Source of the DNA: Candidatus Magasanikbacteria bacterium RIFOXYD12_FULL_33_17
Lineage (GTDB): Bacteria > Patescibacteriota > Patescibacteriia > Magasanikbacterales > UBA922
Reading direction: 5' to 3'
DNA length: 18,074 nt
NCBI GenBank assembly: GCA_001783255.1
Contig: MFRB01000009.1
Span: 1 to 18,074 of the forward strand
The notes below the pieces were generated by a model that saw nothing but the letters and a program-made list of their open reading frames with translations, had not been told where the DNA came from and ran no database searches. A program made the position numbers and the translations under genes. Below, piece after piece: positions 1 through 6,914 of this stretch. Numbering within the stretch: position 1 is the stretch's first letter; each line of letters opens with the position of its first letter.

Positions 1-582
1 CATCAAAAATATTCCCACAATAAATCCGAGCATGGCATTCAAAACAATATTCGGTCTAACAGGCCACTTGCTTACCACAGCATTATTAACTACTTTGATA
101 GTCACATCTCCACCAACATATTCCCAACCACGAGCCACAAGAGCATCAGTAGCAGCATTGGCTAATTTTTCAGCTACCGCAGGTTCACGATGAAATGAAG
201 AAACATTCAAAACTCCAGTACCATAAACAACAGAAGGTACAATCGTCTTTTGCCAAAGTTTGCGTTTTTCTCTTTCATTTTTGTTTTCAAAATAAGACCA
301 ATCTATATCATAATTTTTTTGATCTTTTACTTTGGCATAAAAATCATTGGTCTTCATAACTTGAGCAATATTTTCGCCAACACGTTCAGCTGAACGCACA
401 ACAGTATATGGATCAACACCCGTACGTGATTGTGAAATTATAAGTACTTGAGCATCAGCTCTATACTGCAATGGAAAAAGTAAGGTAACGCCAACCGAAA
501 GTATAGCTACCAAAATTCCCACCAAAAATATTAATTTGAAACCACGTCGAAGACGTCCTAGAGGGTTGTGTGTGTTGAACAT
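1..582 (-). CDS. Wzz/YveK-type polysaccharide chain-length determinant (partial)
   Basis: The reading frame is open from an ATG at 582 down to the window edge, giving 194 residues without a stop, so the C-terminus is missing. It begins MFNTHNPLGRLRRGFK, followed by a membrane helix at about residues 17-38, then a soluble extracytoplasmic region (about 40-175) with a helical segment around NENEREKRKLWQ-like residues. Near the edge it has a KWPVRPN motif directly before a second hydrophobic segment (NIVLNAMLGFIVGIF). A proline-rich PxRPN motif in front of the second membrane helix is characteristic of Wzz/YveK-family proteins, which set the length of capsule or exopolysaccharide chains and often work with a BY-kinase. 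The following gene lies outside the window, so a fused kinase domain cannot be excluded. Confidence 0.8.
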   Translation of the reverse strand, partial: MFNTHNPLGRLRRGFKLIFLVGILVAILSVGVTLLFPLQYRADAQVLIISQSRTGVDPYTVVRSAERVGENIAQVMKTNDFYAKVKDQKNYDIDWSYFENKNEREKRKLWQKTIVPSVVYGTGVLNVSSFHREPAVAEKLANAATDALVARGWEYVGGDVTIKVVNNAVVSKWPVRPNIVLNAMLGFIVGIFLM

Positions 583-701
583 AATTGGTTCGTTAATCCC
601 GAGCTTAGCGAGGGATCTGTAGACCCTGCTTACTTGGTTTTTGTAAATTATTTATAACGAAGTGACAAGCTGTAAATTGTCATTCCTATTAATTTTTATT
701 A
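583..701. other. Intergenic spacer with short hairpin
   Basis: This gap separates the chain-length gene from the end of the HtrA-like gene. It contains an imperfect hairpin at 596-616 (ATCCC paired with GGGAT, with CGC/GCG-like inner pairs) but no clear U-tract, and AT-rich sequence elsewhere. No convincing gene or promoter was recognised. Confidence 0.4.
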
Positions 702-1805
702 TTAATTAGAAATTAGGTGAATTTTTATGTCTACTTCTTCATTATTTCTCCAGACAGTCAAAGAAAAATCTCCACTAGTTGTCAGCAATGTCTTCCACAA
801 ATTATGAAGGTCTATACTACTACCATTTACGGAAATAATTATATCACCTTTTTTCAAAATTGTAGCATCACTACCAGGATTAACTATATAAAAACCATTA
901 CCAGGTGTTCCAGTAATATCACTTATACCATGACGCTCAACAAAGTAACCTGTCCAATCAATATTATTTTTTATAAATTCACCATTTTCCAAAAGATGAG
1001 GCAATTGATAATCTGCAAACCAGGCTGTCTGCAACATACCATTTTTATCCACAAAACCAACAAATTGACCTTCTTCCGTCATAACAATATTACCTATTTC
1101 AGTTTCTGGTTCAAGTCTTAGACGACTATATTGTTCAGTAATTTTGTGTATACTTTCAGCCACAACAATAGTATCACCTAGCTGTCTTTCTTTCCAAACA
1201 TTGTAATCAGAAACCCAAACTTTGGTGCCATTACCAAAGTTGTTCCAATCAGGAAAAGACATCACACGAAAATTATTACCAACAAATTTTACATAAAGCA
1301 TTCCCCTAGCTGAATCAAAAATAGTATTTTCAATTTTGTATTCCAAACCTTGACTATCTAGTGCTAACCAATTAGTTAATTTTATTTTGTTGAAATCTGG
1401 ATAATAAATAACTCCCCAACCACTAGAGCTAAGCATAGCCACCCTACCCAAAAAAGAACTCTCTGGATAAAAATTACCTGAAACTTGAAATGTTTTGTCA
1501 AAAATATTTATAGTACTAAATTCTAATCTCTTGGCAGCCAAAACACTAGGAGTCTGACTCCAAGTAGTGATGTCATTATCTTTATCATTATCATTTTTAT
1601 TATTATTTATCAAAAAAACTCCCCCTTGCGTAGAATAAAGAGAAGGTTCAAACCAAGCAGTGATAACCAAAGCACCAGTAAATCCTGCTAACAAAGAAAT
1701 TATAGCAACATAAATAATAAGACGAATATTTTGCCAACTTTGAGCTGCTTTTGTGGAATAAACTTTTTCTGGTAAATGTGGAGGTTGTTTTTTTATCATA
1801 CCCAT
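702..1805 (-). CDS. Membrane-anchored HtrA-like protein with PDZ domain, probable pseudoprotease
   Basis: A 367-residue protein with a short cytoplasmic N-terminus, one membrane helix (about 28-50), an Asn/Asp-rich linker (about 66-78), a beta-rich trypsin-like region (about 80-275) and a C-terminal PDZ domain (about 295-365) recognisable from NGFYIVNPGSDA...LKKGDIIISVNG. This is the HtrA/DegP layout. However, where active HtrA proteins have the catalytic His (LTNxHV) this one reads LTNWLAL, and where they have GNSGGP it reads EIGNIVMTEEG, so neither the His nor the Ser is visible. I infer a catalytically dead, substrate-binding HtrA relative at the outer face of the membrane. It is the last gene of a three-gene overlapping operon; its start overlaps the preceding gene by 10 bp. 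A start at the second Met (residue 3) is equally possible. Confidence 0.7.
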   Translation of the reverse strand: MGMIKKQPPHLPEKVYSTKAAQSWQNIRLIIYVAIISLLAGFTGALVITAWFEPSLYSTQGGVFLINNNKNDNDKDNDITTWSQTPSVLAAKRLEFSTINIFDKTFQVSGNFYPESSFLGRVAMLSSSGWGVIYYPDFNKIKLTNWLALDSQGLEYKIENTIFDSARGMLYVKFVGNNFRVMSFPDWNNFGNGTKVWVSDYNVWKERQLGDTIVVAESIHKITEQYSRLRLEPETEIGNIVMTEEGQFVGFVDKNGMLQTAWFADYQLPHLLENGEFIKNNIDWTGYFVERHGISDITGTPGNGFYIVNPGSDATILKKGDIIISVNGSSIDLHNLWKTLLTTSGDFSLTVWRNNEEVDIKIHLISN

Positions 1806-2557
1806 CTAATAATATAAAGTACAGAAATATACAGAATTAAATTAATTAACAAAAATGAAATTTGTTGTTTCCAAATTATATTTTCTTTTGTCAAATGAAA
1901 ACGTACAAATAATTGTAACAAATACCAAATCCAAACAGTGAGTAACCCTAAAGCCAAATAACCAAATGGTAAATAAATCATCACCCACATGAGTTCAAAG
2001 ACAACAGTAGCAAATATAATAGACCAAATAAGTAACTTTTTGAACTCTGATTTGAAATACAAACTCCATATCATGTAAGCCGCAAAAGCAGAATAAACTG
2101 CAGAAAAAACACTAATCAAAACAAAAGAAAAATTAGGAAAATAGATATGTAAAGCATAAGCACCTATCATAAAAGCATAAGTATTGAAAACATACAACAT
2201 CATCATCATCCGACGCAAAGGTTTTTCTTTTACTTGAATAGAATGACTTGTCTGAGGTCTACTCCAATAAGCAATAAAGAAAAAAACTAATACCGAAAAT
2301 GCAATGAAAATATAACGTATCCAAATATTTTCTACCAAAAGAATCAAAGCCACAAATGACCAAGAAGTCATAAAATTGAGGGCAATCTCTGATTTATCCA
2401 AAGTATATCGAAAAGCAATAAAAGAAAAATATGCAATTAATAATCCCATGCCTACAAAAAAGACATACTTATTTGGCCAAAAATTTATAACCAACAAAAT
2501 TAGAGGCAATATAAATATAGAGGCAATAGCAACAAAAACAGATTTATCTTTCTTCAT
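1796..2557 (-). CDS. Polytopic membrane protein, unknown function
   Basis: A 253-residue, very hydrophobic protein with about eight predicted membrane helices. It begins MKKDKSVFVAIASIFILP, and the longest polar segment is a basic loop near residues 98-116 (TSHSIQVKEKPLRRM). No enzymatic motif was recognised. It overlaps the upstream gene by 14 bp and the downstream HtrA-like gene by 10 bp, so the three are almost certainly co-transcribed and translationally coupled. The context suggests an envelope function linked to the HtrA-like protein. Confidence 0.75.
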   Translation of the reverse strand: MKKDKSVFVAIASIFILPLILLVINFWPNKYVFFVGMGLLIAYFSFIAFRYTLDKSEIALNFMTSWSFVALILLVENIWIRYIFIAFSVLVFFFIAYWSRPQTSHSIQVKEKPLRRMMMMLYVFNTYAFMIGAYALHIYFPNFSFVLISVFSAVYSAFAAYMIWSLYFKSEFKKLLIWSIIFATVVFELMWVMIYLPFGYLALGLLTVWIWYLLQLFVRFHLTKENIIWKQQISFLLINLILYISVLYIIRWV

Positions 2558-2984
2558 AATTAACTAAACTATTTAAAATTTCCAAAATTTTATCTTTACT
2601 AGCCTTTGGGTCAATCTCCAATCCTTGATCTTGCATACGCACAATTTGTAGAGTTGCACTCAAAAACATTTCTCTTTTTTCCGCAGGTACACGAATATTC
2701 AACATATCGTTTTCCAAATTTTTGGCAACTGTTGCAATATCTTTGTCACTAGTCTGTACTAAATCAATTTGTTTTTGAATTTCTTCTTCATAACTATTCA
2801 ATAATTCAACAGGACTCAGTTGTTGTTGAAAATTACTATTTTGATTAGTATTTATAAAATTACTTTTTGTCTGATATCTACTAAACAATAAATACAAAAT
2901 TATAGAAACCGCAATTATTACAAAAAGAGCAATTACTAAAAAAATACCCAAAACCAAATCAAATTTTTTTTTATGAGAAAACAT
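2544..2984 (-). CDS. Single-pass membrane protein with helical extracytoplasmic domain
   Basis: A 146-residue protein. A lysine-rich N-terminus (MFSHKKKFD) precedes one membrane helix at about residues 10-34, then a Gln/Asn-rich linker (about 38-56) and a predominantly helical domain (about 57-146) rich in charged residues. No family was recognised. It is first in the three-gene minus-strand operon and its end overlaps the next gene by 14 bp. The ATG at 2984 is the only sensible start because it directly precedes the positive-inside segment. Confidence 0.7.
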   Translation of the reverse strand: MFSHKKKFDLVLGIFLVIALFVIIAVSIILYLLFSRYQTKSNFINTNQNSNFQQQLSPVELLNSYEEEIQKQIDLVQTSDKDIATVAKNLENDMLNIRVPAEKREMFLSATLQIVRMQDQGLEIDPKASKDKILEILNSLVNYEER

Positions 2985-3120
2985 ATATTTTTACAAAAAT
3001 AATTTGAATTTATTATACAACAATTACCTGAATCTTGCAAAAAACGTACAAATAGCTTATTATAGTCAAGGAAGTTTAATTAAAATAAAAGATTAACAAT
3101 TTCTAAACGTTCAACAAAAA

Positions 3121-3208
3121 TGGTCCCATTGCCAAATTGCCCCATTGTGGTTTTTGATTTTAAGGTTATTGGCAATTTGACAATAAGTCAGTGGGACAAT
3201 GGAACAAT
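3121..3208. repeat. CATTG-type inverted repeat / hairpin upstream of smpB
   Basis: A 14-nt arm at 3128-3141 (ATTGCCAAATTGCC) is complementary, with a single G-U-type difference, to 3172-3185 (GGCAATTTGACAAT), giving a hairpin. Beyond it, GACAATGGAACAAT at 3195-3208 is the exact inverted copy of 3718-3731 on the other side of smpB. A 13-nt direct copy (ATTGCCCCATTGT) is at 3136-3148 and 3710-3722. It may act as a terminator or be a small interspersed repeat. Confidence 0.6.
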
Positions 3209-3249
3209 ATTACTAATTTTTTTAATTTCCACAAAATTTAAGCAAAGAT

Positions 3250-3696
3250 ATGCCCACCTACGCCGTCAATAAAAAAGCAAGATTCGACTACGAAATCCTC
3301 GAGACTCTGGAGGCTGGTTTGGTATTGACTGGCCCAGAAGTAAAGTCTGTACGTGGCAAACAAATGAAACTATCAGGTAGTTTTGTCACTTTTCACAATG
3401 ATGAAGCTTACTTACTAAACACTCACATTTCCAAATACAAATATTCTAATGTAAAAGATTATGAACCAGAAAAAAGCCGAAAAATTCTACTAAACAAGAA
3501 ACAAATAGCTTATTTAACAGGAAAATTGCAAGAAAAAGGCTTGACAATTATCCCCCTTTCAGTATATACTAAAGGCCGTAAAATAAAGGTAGAAATAGGC
3601 ATTGGACGTGGTAAAAAACAATTCGACAAAAAACGTGTCATAAAAGAACGAGAAGAAAAACGTGACATAAAACGTGCCCTCAAAGGCGATTATTAA
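3250..3696 (+). CDS. smpB: SsrA-binding protein SmpB
   Basis: A 148-residue protein of normal SmpB length. It has the N-terminal NKKARFDYEILETLEAGLVLTG segment, the core GPEVKSVR motif (about residues 29-36) of the beta-barrel fold, and the conserved basic C-terminal tail (KKQFDKKRVIKEREEKRDIKRAL) that enters the ribosomal A site and decoding centre. SmpB binds tmRNA and brings it to stalled ribosomes for trans-translation. The tmRNA gene lies about 160 bp downstream on the same strand, so both partners are adjacent. The ATG at 3250 has no strong Shine-Dalgarno, like most genes here. The gene is bracketed by CATTG-type repeats. Confidence 0.97.
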   Translation: MPTYAVNKKARFDYEILETLEAGLVLTGPEVKSVRGKQMKLSGSFVTFHNDEAYLLNTHISKYKYSNVKDYEPEKSRKILLNKKQIAYLTGKLQEKGLTIIPLSVYTKGRKIKVEIGIGRGKKQFDKKRVIKEREEKRDIKRALKGDY

Positions 3697-3700
3697 AAGA

Positions 3701-3731
3701 CATTGTCCTATTGCCCCATTGTTCCATTGTC
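3701..3731. repeat. CATTG-type repeat downstream of smpB
   Basis: This stretch holds several tandem-like CATTGTCC / ATTGCCCC / ATTGTTCC words. It includes ATTGTTCCATTGTC (3718-3731), the exact inverse of 3195-3208, and ATTGCCCCATTGT (3710-3722), a direct copy of 3136-3148. Together with the upstream cluster it frames smpB. Its role is unknown. Confidence 0.55.
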
Positions 3732-3855
3732 AGTAAACCAATACCAACAAAAATTATCTCTATTTTATCTCTATTTTATTAAAAATAACGTTTGAAATGA
3801 TAACAATTAGATTGCAAAAAGTTTTGTAGTCTAAAATTGTCATTTTGACAACCAA

Positions 3856-4251
3856 GGGGATGACAGGATTCGATAGTTGGATCTTGTTACCTTCCATAAG
3901 CATGTCGAGGAGCTACGCTTTCCTCGTAAATACCGGCGTAGAATTTCTAAGTGCAAACTTAAAAAGTCGTTTGATGGCTGCTTTTCGCATGCCAACATTC
4001 GCATCTGTAGTAGCTTAAACAAGCTCATCTACCATCGCTTTTCGAGATACTCGATATTGAAGCCTGCGGTGTCAACCCCCATCGAGCGTAAATTGAAATG
4101 GTTTTCTGAACGTTTCAATTGACAATAAACCAGAATAGTTGGTAGTTGTTTTGCTAGTTTTCTAGCTACCATACGAAATACCAAACTTAGCTACACATGT
4201 AGAATATGGGGATAACCCATCTAGACCCGGGTTCAATTCCCGGCATCTCCA
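3856..4251 (+). ncRNA. ssrA: Transfer-messenger RNA (tmRNA, ssrA)
   Basis: The 5' end GGGGATG pairs with CATCTCC near the 3' end to form the tRNA-like acceptor stem. The T-arm (CCGGG TTCAATT CCCGG) ends at 4243, and A4251 is the discriminator. The CCA end is not encoded (the next bases are CG), so it must be added. The 5' half has the usual tmRNA start GACAGGATTCGA. The resume codon is GCA at 3953, preceded by TAAGT much like TAGTC in E. coli. The tag frame 3953-4018 encodes a 21-residue tag starting ANLKSR and ending FASVVA, then TAA. Downstream segments can form the pseudoknots expected of a one-piece tmRNA. It rescues stalled ribosomes together with SmpB, encoded just upstream. A possible -10 box (TAAAAT) is at 3832-3837. 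Confidence 0.95.
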
Positions 4252-4254
4252 CGA

Positions 4255-4276
4255 AAAATGGCGCAAGCCATTTTGA
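4255..4276 (+). terminator. Probable tmRNA terminator
   Basis: AAAATGGC pairs perfectly with GCCATTTT around a GCAA tetraloop. It starts three bases after the tmRNA discriminator and ends in a short T run. Its position fits termination or 3'-end definition of the tmRNA precursor, although the U-tract is short. Confidence 0.6.
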
Positions 4277-4308
4277 ATTAATAATTAACAACTATTAATT
4301 AACAATTT

Positions 4309-4677
4309 ATGGATACGCAAAAAGAAAATCCTCTTTTTGTAAAAGCTGATCTTTTCGCAAAAGAAGTTTATAGACTAACTCAAGATTTTCCAAAAGACGA
4401 GCTTTATGGACTAACCTCTCAATTAAGACGTGCGGGGCTTTCTGTTATTTTAAACATTGTTGAAGGATTTGCTAGACAAAGTGACCAAGAATCTAATAGT
4501 AGTAAAGAATTTAGAAGATTTTTGATAATTTCCTTTGGCTCGTTGAAAGAAAGTCGATATTTATTATATTTCGCTAAAGAACAAAAATATTTTACAGAAG
4601 AAGAATATAATCAAATATTGAATTTATCAAACGAAATATCCAAAATACTTTGGAGTATAATAAATCCAAAAAAATAA
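4309..4677 (+). CDS. Four-helix-bundle protein (23S rRNA IVS-type, S23 family)
   Basis: A 122-residue helical protein with the family signatures: LFAKEVYRLTQDFPKDELYGLTSQLRRAGLSVILNIVEGFAR (about residues 16-57), then the SSKEFRRFLIISFGSLKESRYLL helix (about 64-86). These proteins form homopentamers in solved structures and are found both inside 23S intervening sequences and as free genes in many CPR and Bacteroidetes genomes. Their function is unknown; a nucleic-acid-binding role is usually proposed. The gene lies between tmRNA and infC and is flanked by AT-rich near-mirror sequences (TTAATTAACAA-like upstream; ACTAATTATTAGT-like downstream), which suggests a mobile cassette inserted between two translation genes. 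Confidence 0.88.
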   Translation: MDTQKENPLFVKADLFAKEVYRLTQDFPKDELYGLTSQLRRAGLSVILNIVEGFARQSDQESNSSKEFRRFLIISFGSLKESRYLLYFAKEQKYFTEEEYNQILNLSNEISKILWSIINPKK

Positions 4678-4714
4678 TTTTACTAATTATTAGTTATTAA
4701 TTACTAGTTAACCT

Positions 4715-5263
4715 ATGCGAATATCCCGAAAAAAACGTCCAGAAAAAGCCCTAATTCCAAAATACAAAAAAAATAATGAGATTGAAGCTGAAGAGCTTAT
4801 AGTTTTGGATGAAGAAGGAAAAAATATAGGTACAATGTCCAAAAAAGCAGCTCTTGATATGGCTTTTGAAAAAGAAATGGACTTAGTAGAAATCAATCCA
4901 AAAAGTACTCCTCCAGTGGCTAGACTAATTGATTTTACTGAATTCAAATACCAAAAAGAAAAAGAAGCACGCAAACAAAAAGCTCACTCTAAAACCAGTG
5001 AAACCAAAGGTCTTCGTCTTTCTGCTCGTATTAGTGAACATGACTTACAAATAAAACAAAAACAAGCTGAAAAATTTCTAAATAGAGGTGACAAAGTAAA
5101 AATTGAATTAAATATGAAAGGCCGTGAAAACGCCAGACCAGAGATAGGAATTGAAATTGTCAAAAAAATGATAACCGATATTCAAAAAACAACAGAAACT
5201 CGTTTTGAACAAGAAATCATTAGACAAGGCAAAAGTATTGTGACGATTATTGTTAAAAAGTAA
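4715..5263 (+). CDS. infC: Translation initiation factor IF-3
   Basis: A 182-residue protein of normal IF-3 length. The N-terminal domain contains the conserved EAEELIVLDEEGKNIGTMSKKAAL...DLVEINPKSTPPVARLIDF stretch (about 24-74), followed by the lysine-rich linker helix (KYQKEKEARKQKAHSK), and the C-terminal domain has RLSARISEHDLQIKQKQAEKFLNRGDKVKIEL...GRE (about 101-137). IF-3 keeps the 30S subunit free and checks the start codon-initiator tRNA pairing. The start here is ATG, not the rare AUU used for autoregulation in E. coli. It lies upstream of rpmI-rplT in the classical infC-rpmI-rplT order, but the two downstream genes have their own promoter. Confidence 0.97.
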   Translation: MRISRKKRPEKALIPKYKKNNEIEAEELIVLDEEGKNIGTMSKKAALDMAFEKEMDLVEINPKSTPPVARLIDFTEFKYQKEKEARKQKAHSKTSETKGLRLSARISEHDLQIKQKQAEKFLNRGDKVKIELNMKGRENARPEIGIEIVKKMITDIQKTTETRFEQEIIRQGKSIVTIIVKK

Positions 5264-5291
5264 TCAAAAGAACCTATACACACACCATCTC

Positions 5292-5320
5292 TTGACTTAA
5301 GCTCAAAAGTAGTCTATAAT
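5292..5320 (+). promoter_or_regulatory. Consensus sigma-70-type promoter of rpmI-rplT
   Basis: TTGACT at 5292-5297 and TATAAT at 5315-5320 are separated by 17 bp, a nearly perfect housekeeping promoter. Transcription would begin near 5327, leaving a leader of about 30 nt before rpmI. This leader is too short for the large L20-binding leaders seen in Firmicutes. Confidence 0.85.
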
Positions 5321-5355
5321 CACGGAGCTTCAATTATCTCAAAATTATCAAAAAT

Positions 5356-5562
5356 ATGCCAAAAATGAAGACACACAAAGGCACTGCCAAAAGATTCATG
5401 GTGAAAAGATCAAAAAAAGGCACAAAAGTTCTAAAAAGAACTGATGGTCAAGATCATTTCAACTCTCGTGAATCAGGTAATACCAAACGCAACAAACGTA
5501 CTGACAATGTGGTTTCTTTGCCATTGCAAAAAACTGTTGTCAAAGCTTTGCCATATTCATAA
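5356..5562 (+). CDS. rpmI: 50S ribosomal protein L35 (bL35)
   Basis: A 68-residue, very basic protein starting MPKMKTHKGTAKRFMVK, the L35 signature. The middle DHFNSRESGNTKRNKR matches the usual H-x-x-x-K/R-rich core. It is a small component of the large ribosomal subunit. It is the first gene of the rpmI-rplT operon, 19 bp before rplT, and follows a consensus promoter. No Shine-Dalgarno is visible before the ATG. Confidence 0.96.
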   Translation: MPKMKTHKGTAKRFMVKRSKKGTKVLKRTDGQDHFNSRESGNTKRNKRTDNVVSLPLQKTVVKALPYS

Positions 5563-5581
5563 ACTGTAATAAATAAATATT

Positions 5582-5926
5582 ATGCCTAGAGTAAAAAGAG
5601 GTGTACAACACGTCAAACGCCGTAAGGCCATCATGAAAAGAACCAAAGGTTTTGAAGCAGGTAGAAAAAGTTTGATAAAACTAGCTCAAACTGCAGATAC
5701 CAAAGCCGGTGCTTATGCTTATCGTGATAGAAAAAACAAAAAAAGAGAAAATCGCCGTTTATGGCAAGTAAAAATCAATGCAGCTGTTCGTGCCTTAGGT
5801 ACTTCATATAGTGTATTTATAAATTCACTAAAGAAAAACGAGGTATTGATTGATAGAAAGATTCTAGCTGAAATAGCAGAAAAAAATCCTCAAGTATTTA
5901 CAAAAATATTTGAAGAAGTAAAATAA
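5582..5926 (+). CDS. rplT: 50S ribosomal protein L20 (bL20)
   Basis: A 114-residue protein of standard L20 length. It begins MPRVKRGVQHVKRRKAIMKRTKGF with a basic extended N-terminus, followed by AYRDRKNKKRENRRLWQVKINAAVR (about residues 45-70) and a globular C-terminal domain ending near EVLIDRKILAEIAEKNPQVF. L20 is required early in 50S assembly. The ATG at 5582 follows rpmI closely, and a rho-independent terminator lies 15 bp after its stop. Confidence 0.97.
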   Translation: MPRVKRGVQHVKRRKAIMKRTKGFEAGRKSLIKLAQTADTKAGAYAYRDRKNKKRENRRLWQVKINAAVRALGTSYSVFINSLKKNEVLIDRKILAEIAEKNPQVFTKIFEEVK

Positions 5927-5940
5927 AACTTTTACAAAAC

Positions 5941-5970
5941 AAAATTCCTGATTACGTCAGGAATTTTTTT
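5941..5970 (+). terminator. Rho-independent terminator of rpmI-rplT
   Basis: AAAATTCCTGA pairs with TCAGGAATTTT around a 5-base loop and runs into seven T residues. It is placed directly after rplT. Confidence 0.9.
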
Positions 5971-6137
5971 AATCAACTACCTCGCAGCAAGCTGACGAAG
6001 TATGAGAAGGAATATCTTCATAGTAAGTTATGAGGAATTAAATCCTCTCGTCCGCCTTGGGCGGATTAAAAAAATCTATATATTTTATATAATAAAACAA
6101 CAAACAAAAATACAAATTTATCCTAAATTAGCTAATC
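5971..6137. other. Intergenic region with short GC hairpin
   Basis: AT-rich spacer after the rplT terminator. It contains TCCGCC-TTG-GGCGGA at about 6050-6064 followed by an A/T-rich run, which may be a small terminator or a dispersed repeat. No coding region is supported. Confidence 0.4.
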
Positions 6138-6166
6138 TTGACAAAAAACATAAAATTTGCTAATAT
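6138..6166 (+). promoter_or_regulatory. Consensus promoter for hairpin RNA
   Basis: TTGACA at 6138-6143 and TAATAT at 6161-6166 with an exact 17-bp spacer. It predicts a start near 6173, only a few bases before the long hairpin at 6181-6258, and no plausible protein begins directly downstream. Confidence 0.8.
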
Positions 6167-6172
6167 CTTTAA

Positions 6173-6266
6173 TACTACTAAAGACTTTTATAGTGTTTGG
6201 CGCTGACGGGGCACCCCCTCCTTTGCTCCTATGTCACGCCGAACACTACGAAGGTCTTTTTTGTTT
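6173..6266 (+). ncRNA. Candidate small hairpin RNA with anti-Shine-Dalgarno-like loop
   Basis: An almost continuous stem is seen. The segment 6181-6202 pairs with 6237-6258 (22 positions, one mismatch, a few G-U pairs), then TGAC 6204-6207 pairs with GTCA 6233-6236, and GGGGCA 6208-6213 pairs with TGCTCC 6224-6229, leaving a 10-base loop CCCCCTCCTT. The stem runs into six T residues, so the hairpin could also terminate transcription. With a consensus promoter immediately upstream this predicts an RNA of about 90 nt. The loop and closing pairs contain CCTCCTTT, the same word as the anti-Shine-Dalgarno end of 16S rRNA. Function is unknown. I compared it with SRP RNA and did not find the GGAA-loop helix-8 signature. 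Compensatory changes on the stem suggest selection but this needs homologues. Confidence 0.6.
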
Positions 6267-6373
6267 TTTAAGTGAGAATATTTATGATATAATGTGTAAA
6301 ATAATCTTAATTACCAAAAGCCAAAATTATCACATTGCTACATTACTATTTTTTAACAAAATTTATTTAGTGA

Positions 6374-6412
6374 GTTCCTCCCCATTTTAGGGGGAGGTCA
6401 GGAGGGGGTCTC
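6374..6412. repeat. Left repeat of DUF559 cassette
   Basis: In order: GTTCC (6374-6378), a hairpin CCTCCCC/GGGGAGG (6377-6383 with 6391-6397), then GGAGG and GGGTCTC (6406-6412). The same elements recur in inverted order after the gene. It ends six bases before the DUF559 start codon. Confidence 0.65.
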
Positions 6413-6417
6413 GCACT

Positions 6418-6789
6418 ATGCAAACAAGAAAAACCTACAGAATTAATGATGATGTCACAAAAACAAGAAGAAAGAAATTACGTTCACTTCCCACTAAAGC
6501 GGAATATGTTCTTTGGCAAGAATTACGAGAACAAAAAATTGGATATAGATTCCGTAGACAAGTTAGTATTGATGCTTTTATTGTAGATTTTTATTGTCAT
6601 GAATTGAAATTAATAATAGAAGTAGATGGTCCAATTCATGAGGAACAAAAAGAATATGATTATGAACGTGAAGAATATTTAAAAAATTTAGGATATTCTA
6701 TATTAAGATTTACAAATGAAGAAGTATTGTTTTATAGAGAAAGTACTATACAAAAAATAAAAGAAATTTGTAATGTAATATCCCGTTGA
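6418..6789 (+). CDS. DUF559 (Vsr-like PD-(D/E)XK) endonuclease-family protein
   Basis: A 123-residue protein of typical DUF559 length. Motifs in order: RSLPTKAEYVLWQELR with Glu29, GYRFRRQVSIDAFIVDFYC with Asp57, and LKLIIEVDGPIHEEQ with Glu68 and Asp70, then YDYEREEYLKNLGYSILRFTNEEV. This matches the Vsr-type PD-(D/E)XK nuclease fold with its probable metal ligands intact. The biological role of stand-alone DUF559 proteins is not settled; they are abundant in CPR genomes. The coding sequence is tightly framed by mirror-image GC-rich repeats, and its TGA stop overlaps the right-hand GAGACCC copy, so gene and repeats probably move or spread as one unit. Confidence 0.9.
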   Translation: MQTRKTYRINDDVTKTRRKKLRSLPTKAEYVLWQELREQKIGYRFRRQVSIDAFIVDFYCHELKLIIEVDGPIHEEQKEYDYEREEYLKNLGYSILRFTNEEVLFYRESTIQKIKEICNVISR

Positions 6790-6848
6790 GACCCTACCCT
6801 GCCCCCCTCCAATTCGGCGGGCAGGCTTCCCTACGAGGGAAGGGAACT
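6788..6848. repeat. Right repeat of DUF559 cassette
   Basis: In order: GAGACCC (6788-6794, inverse of 6406-6412), CCCCCCTCC (about 6802-6810), a hairpin CTTCCCT/AGGGAAG (6826-6832 with 6836-6842), and GGAAC (6843-6847, inverse of 6374-6378). It is arranged as the mirror of the left flank, with differing hairpin sequences. Confidence 0.65.
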
Positions 6849-6914
6849 TGGTTAAGAAAATTTTATTAAAAAATAGCATTTCAACAATGTAAAAATATAA
6901 CAATCTAACCATTT

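Noticed and set aside
3840..4122. Two short ORFs on both strands
   Set aside because: They lie inside the tmRNA gene and are chance frames.
6181..6258. Signal recognition particle RNA
   Set aside because: The long hairpin shape is similar, but the conserved GGAA tetraloop and AGCA internal loop are absent on both strands.
6157..6390. 77-residue ORF on plus strand
   Set aside because: It runs across the hairpin RNA and its start is in the -10 region; composition looks non-coding.
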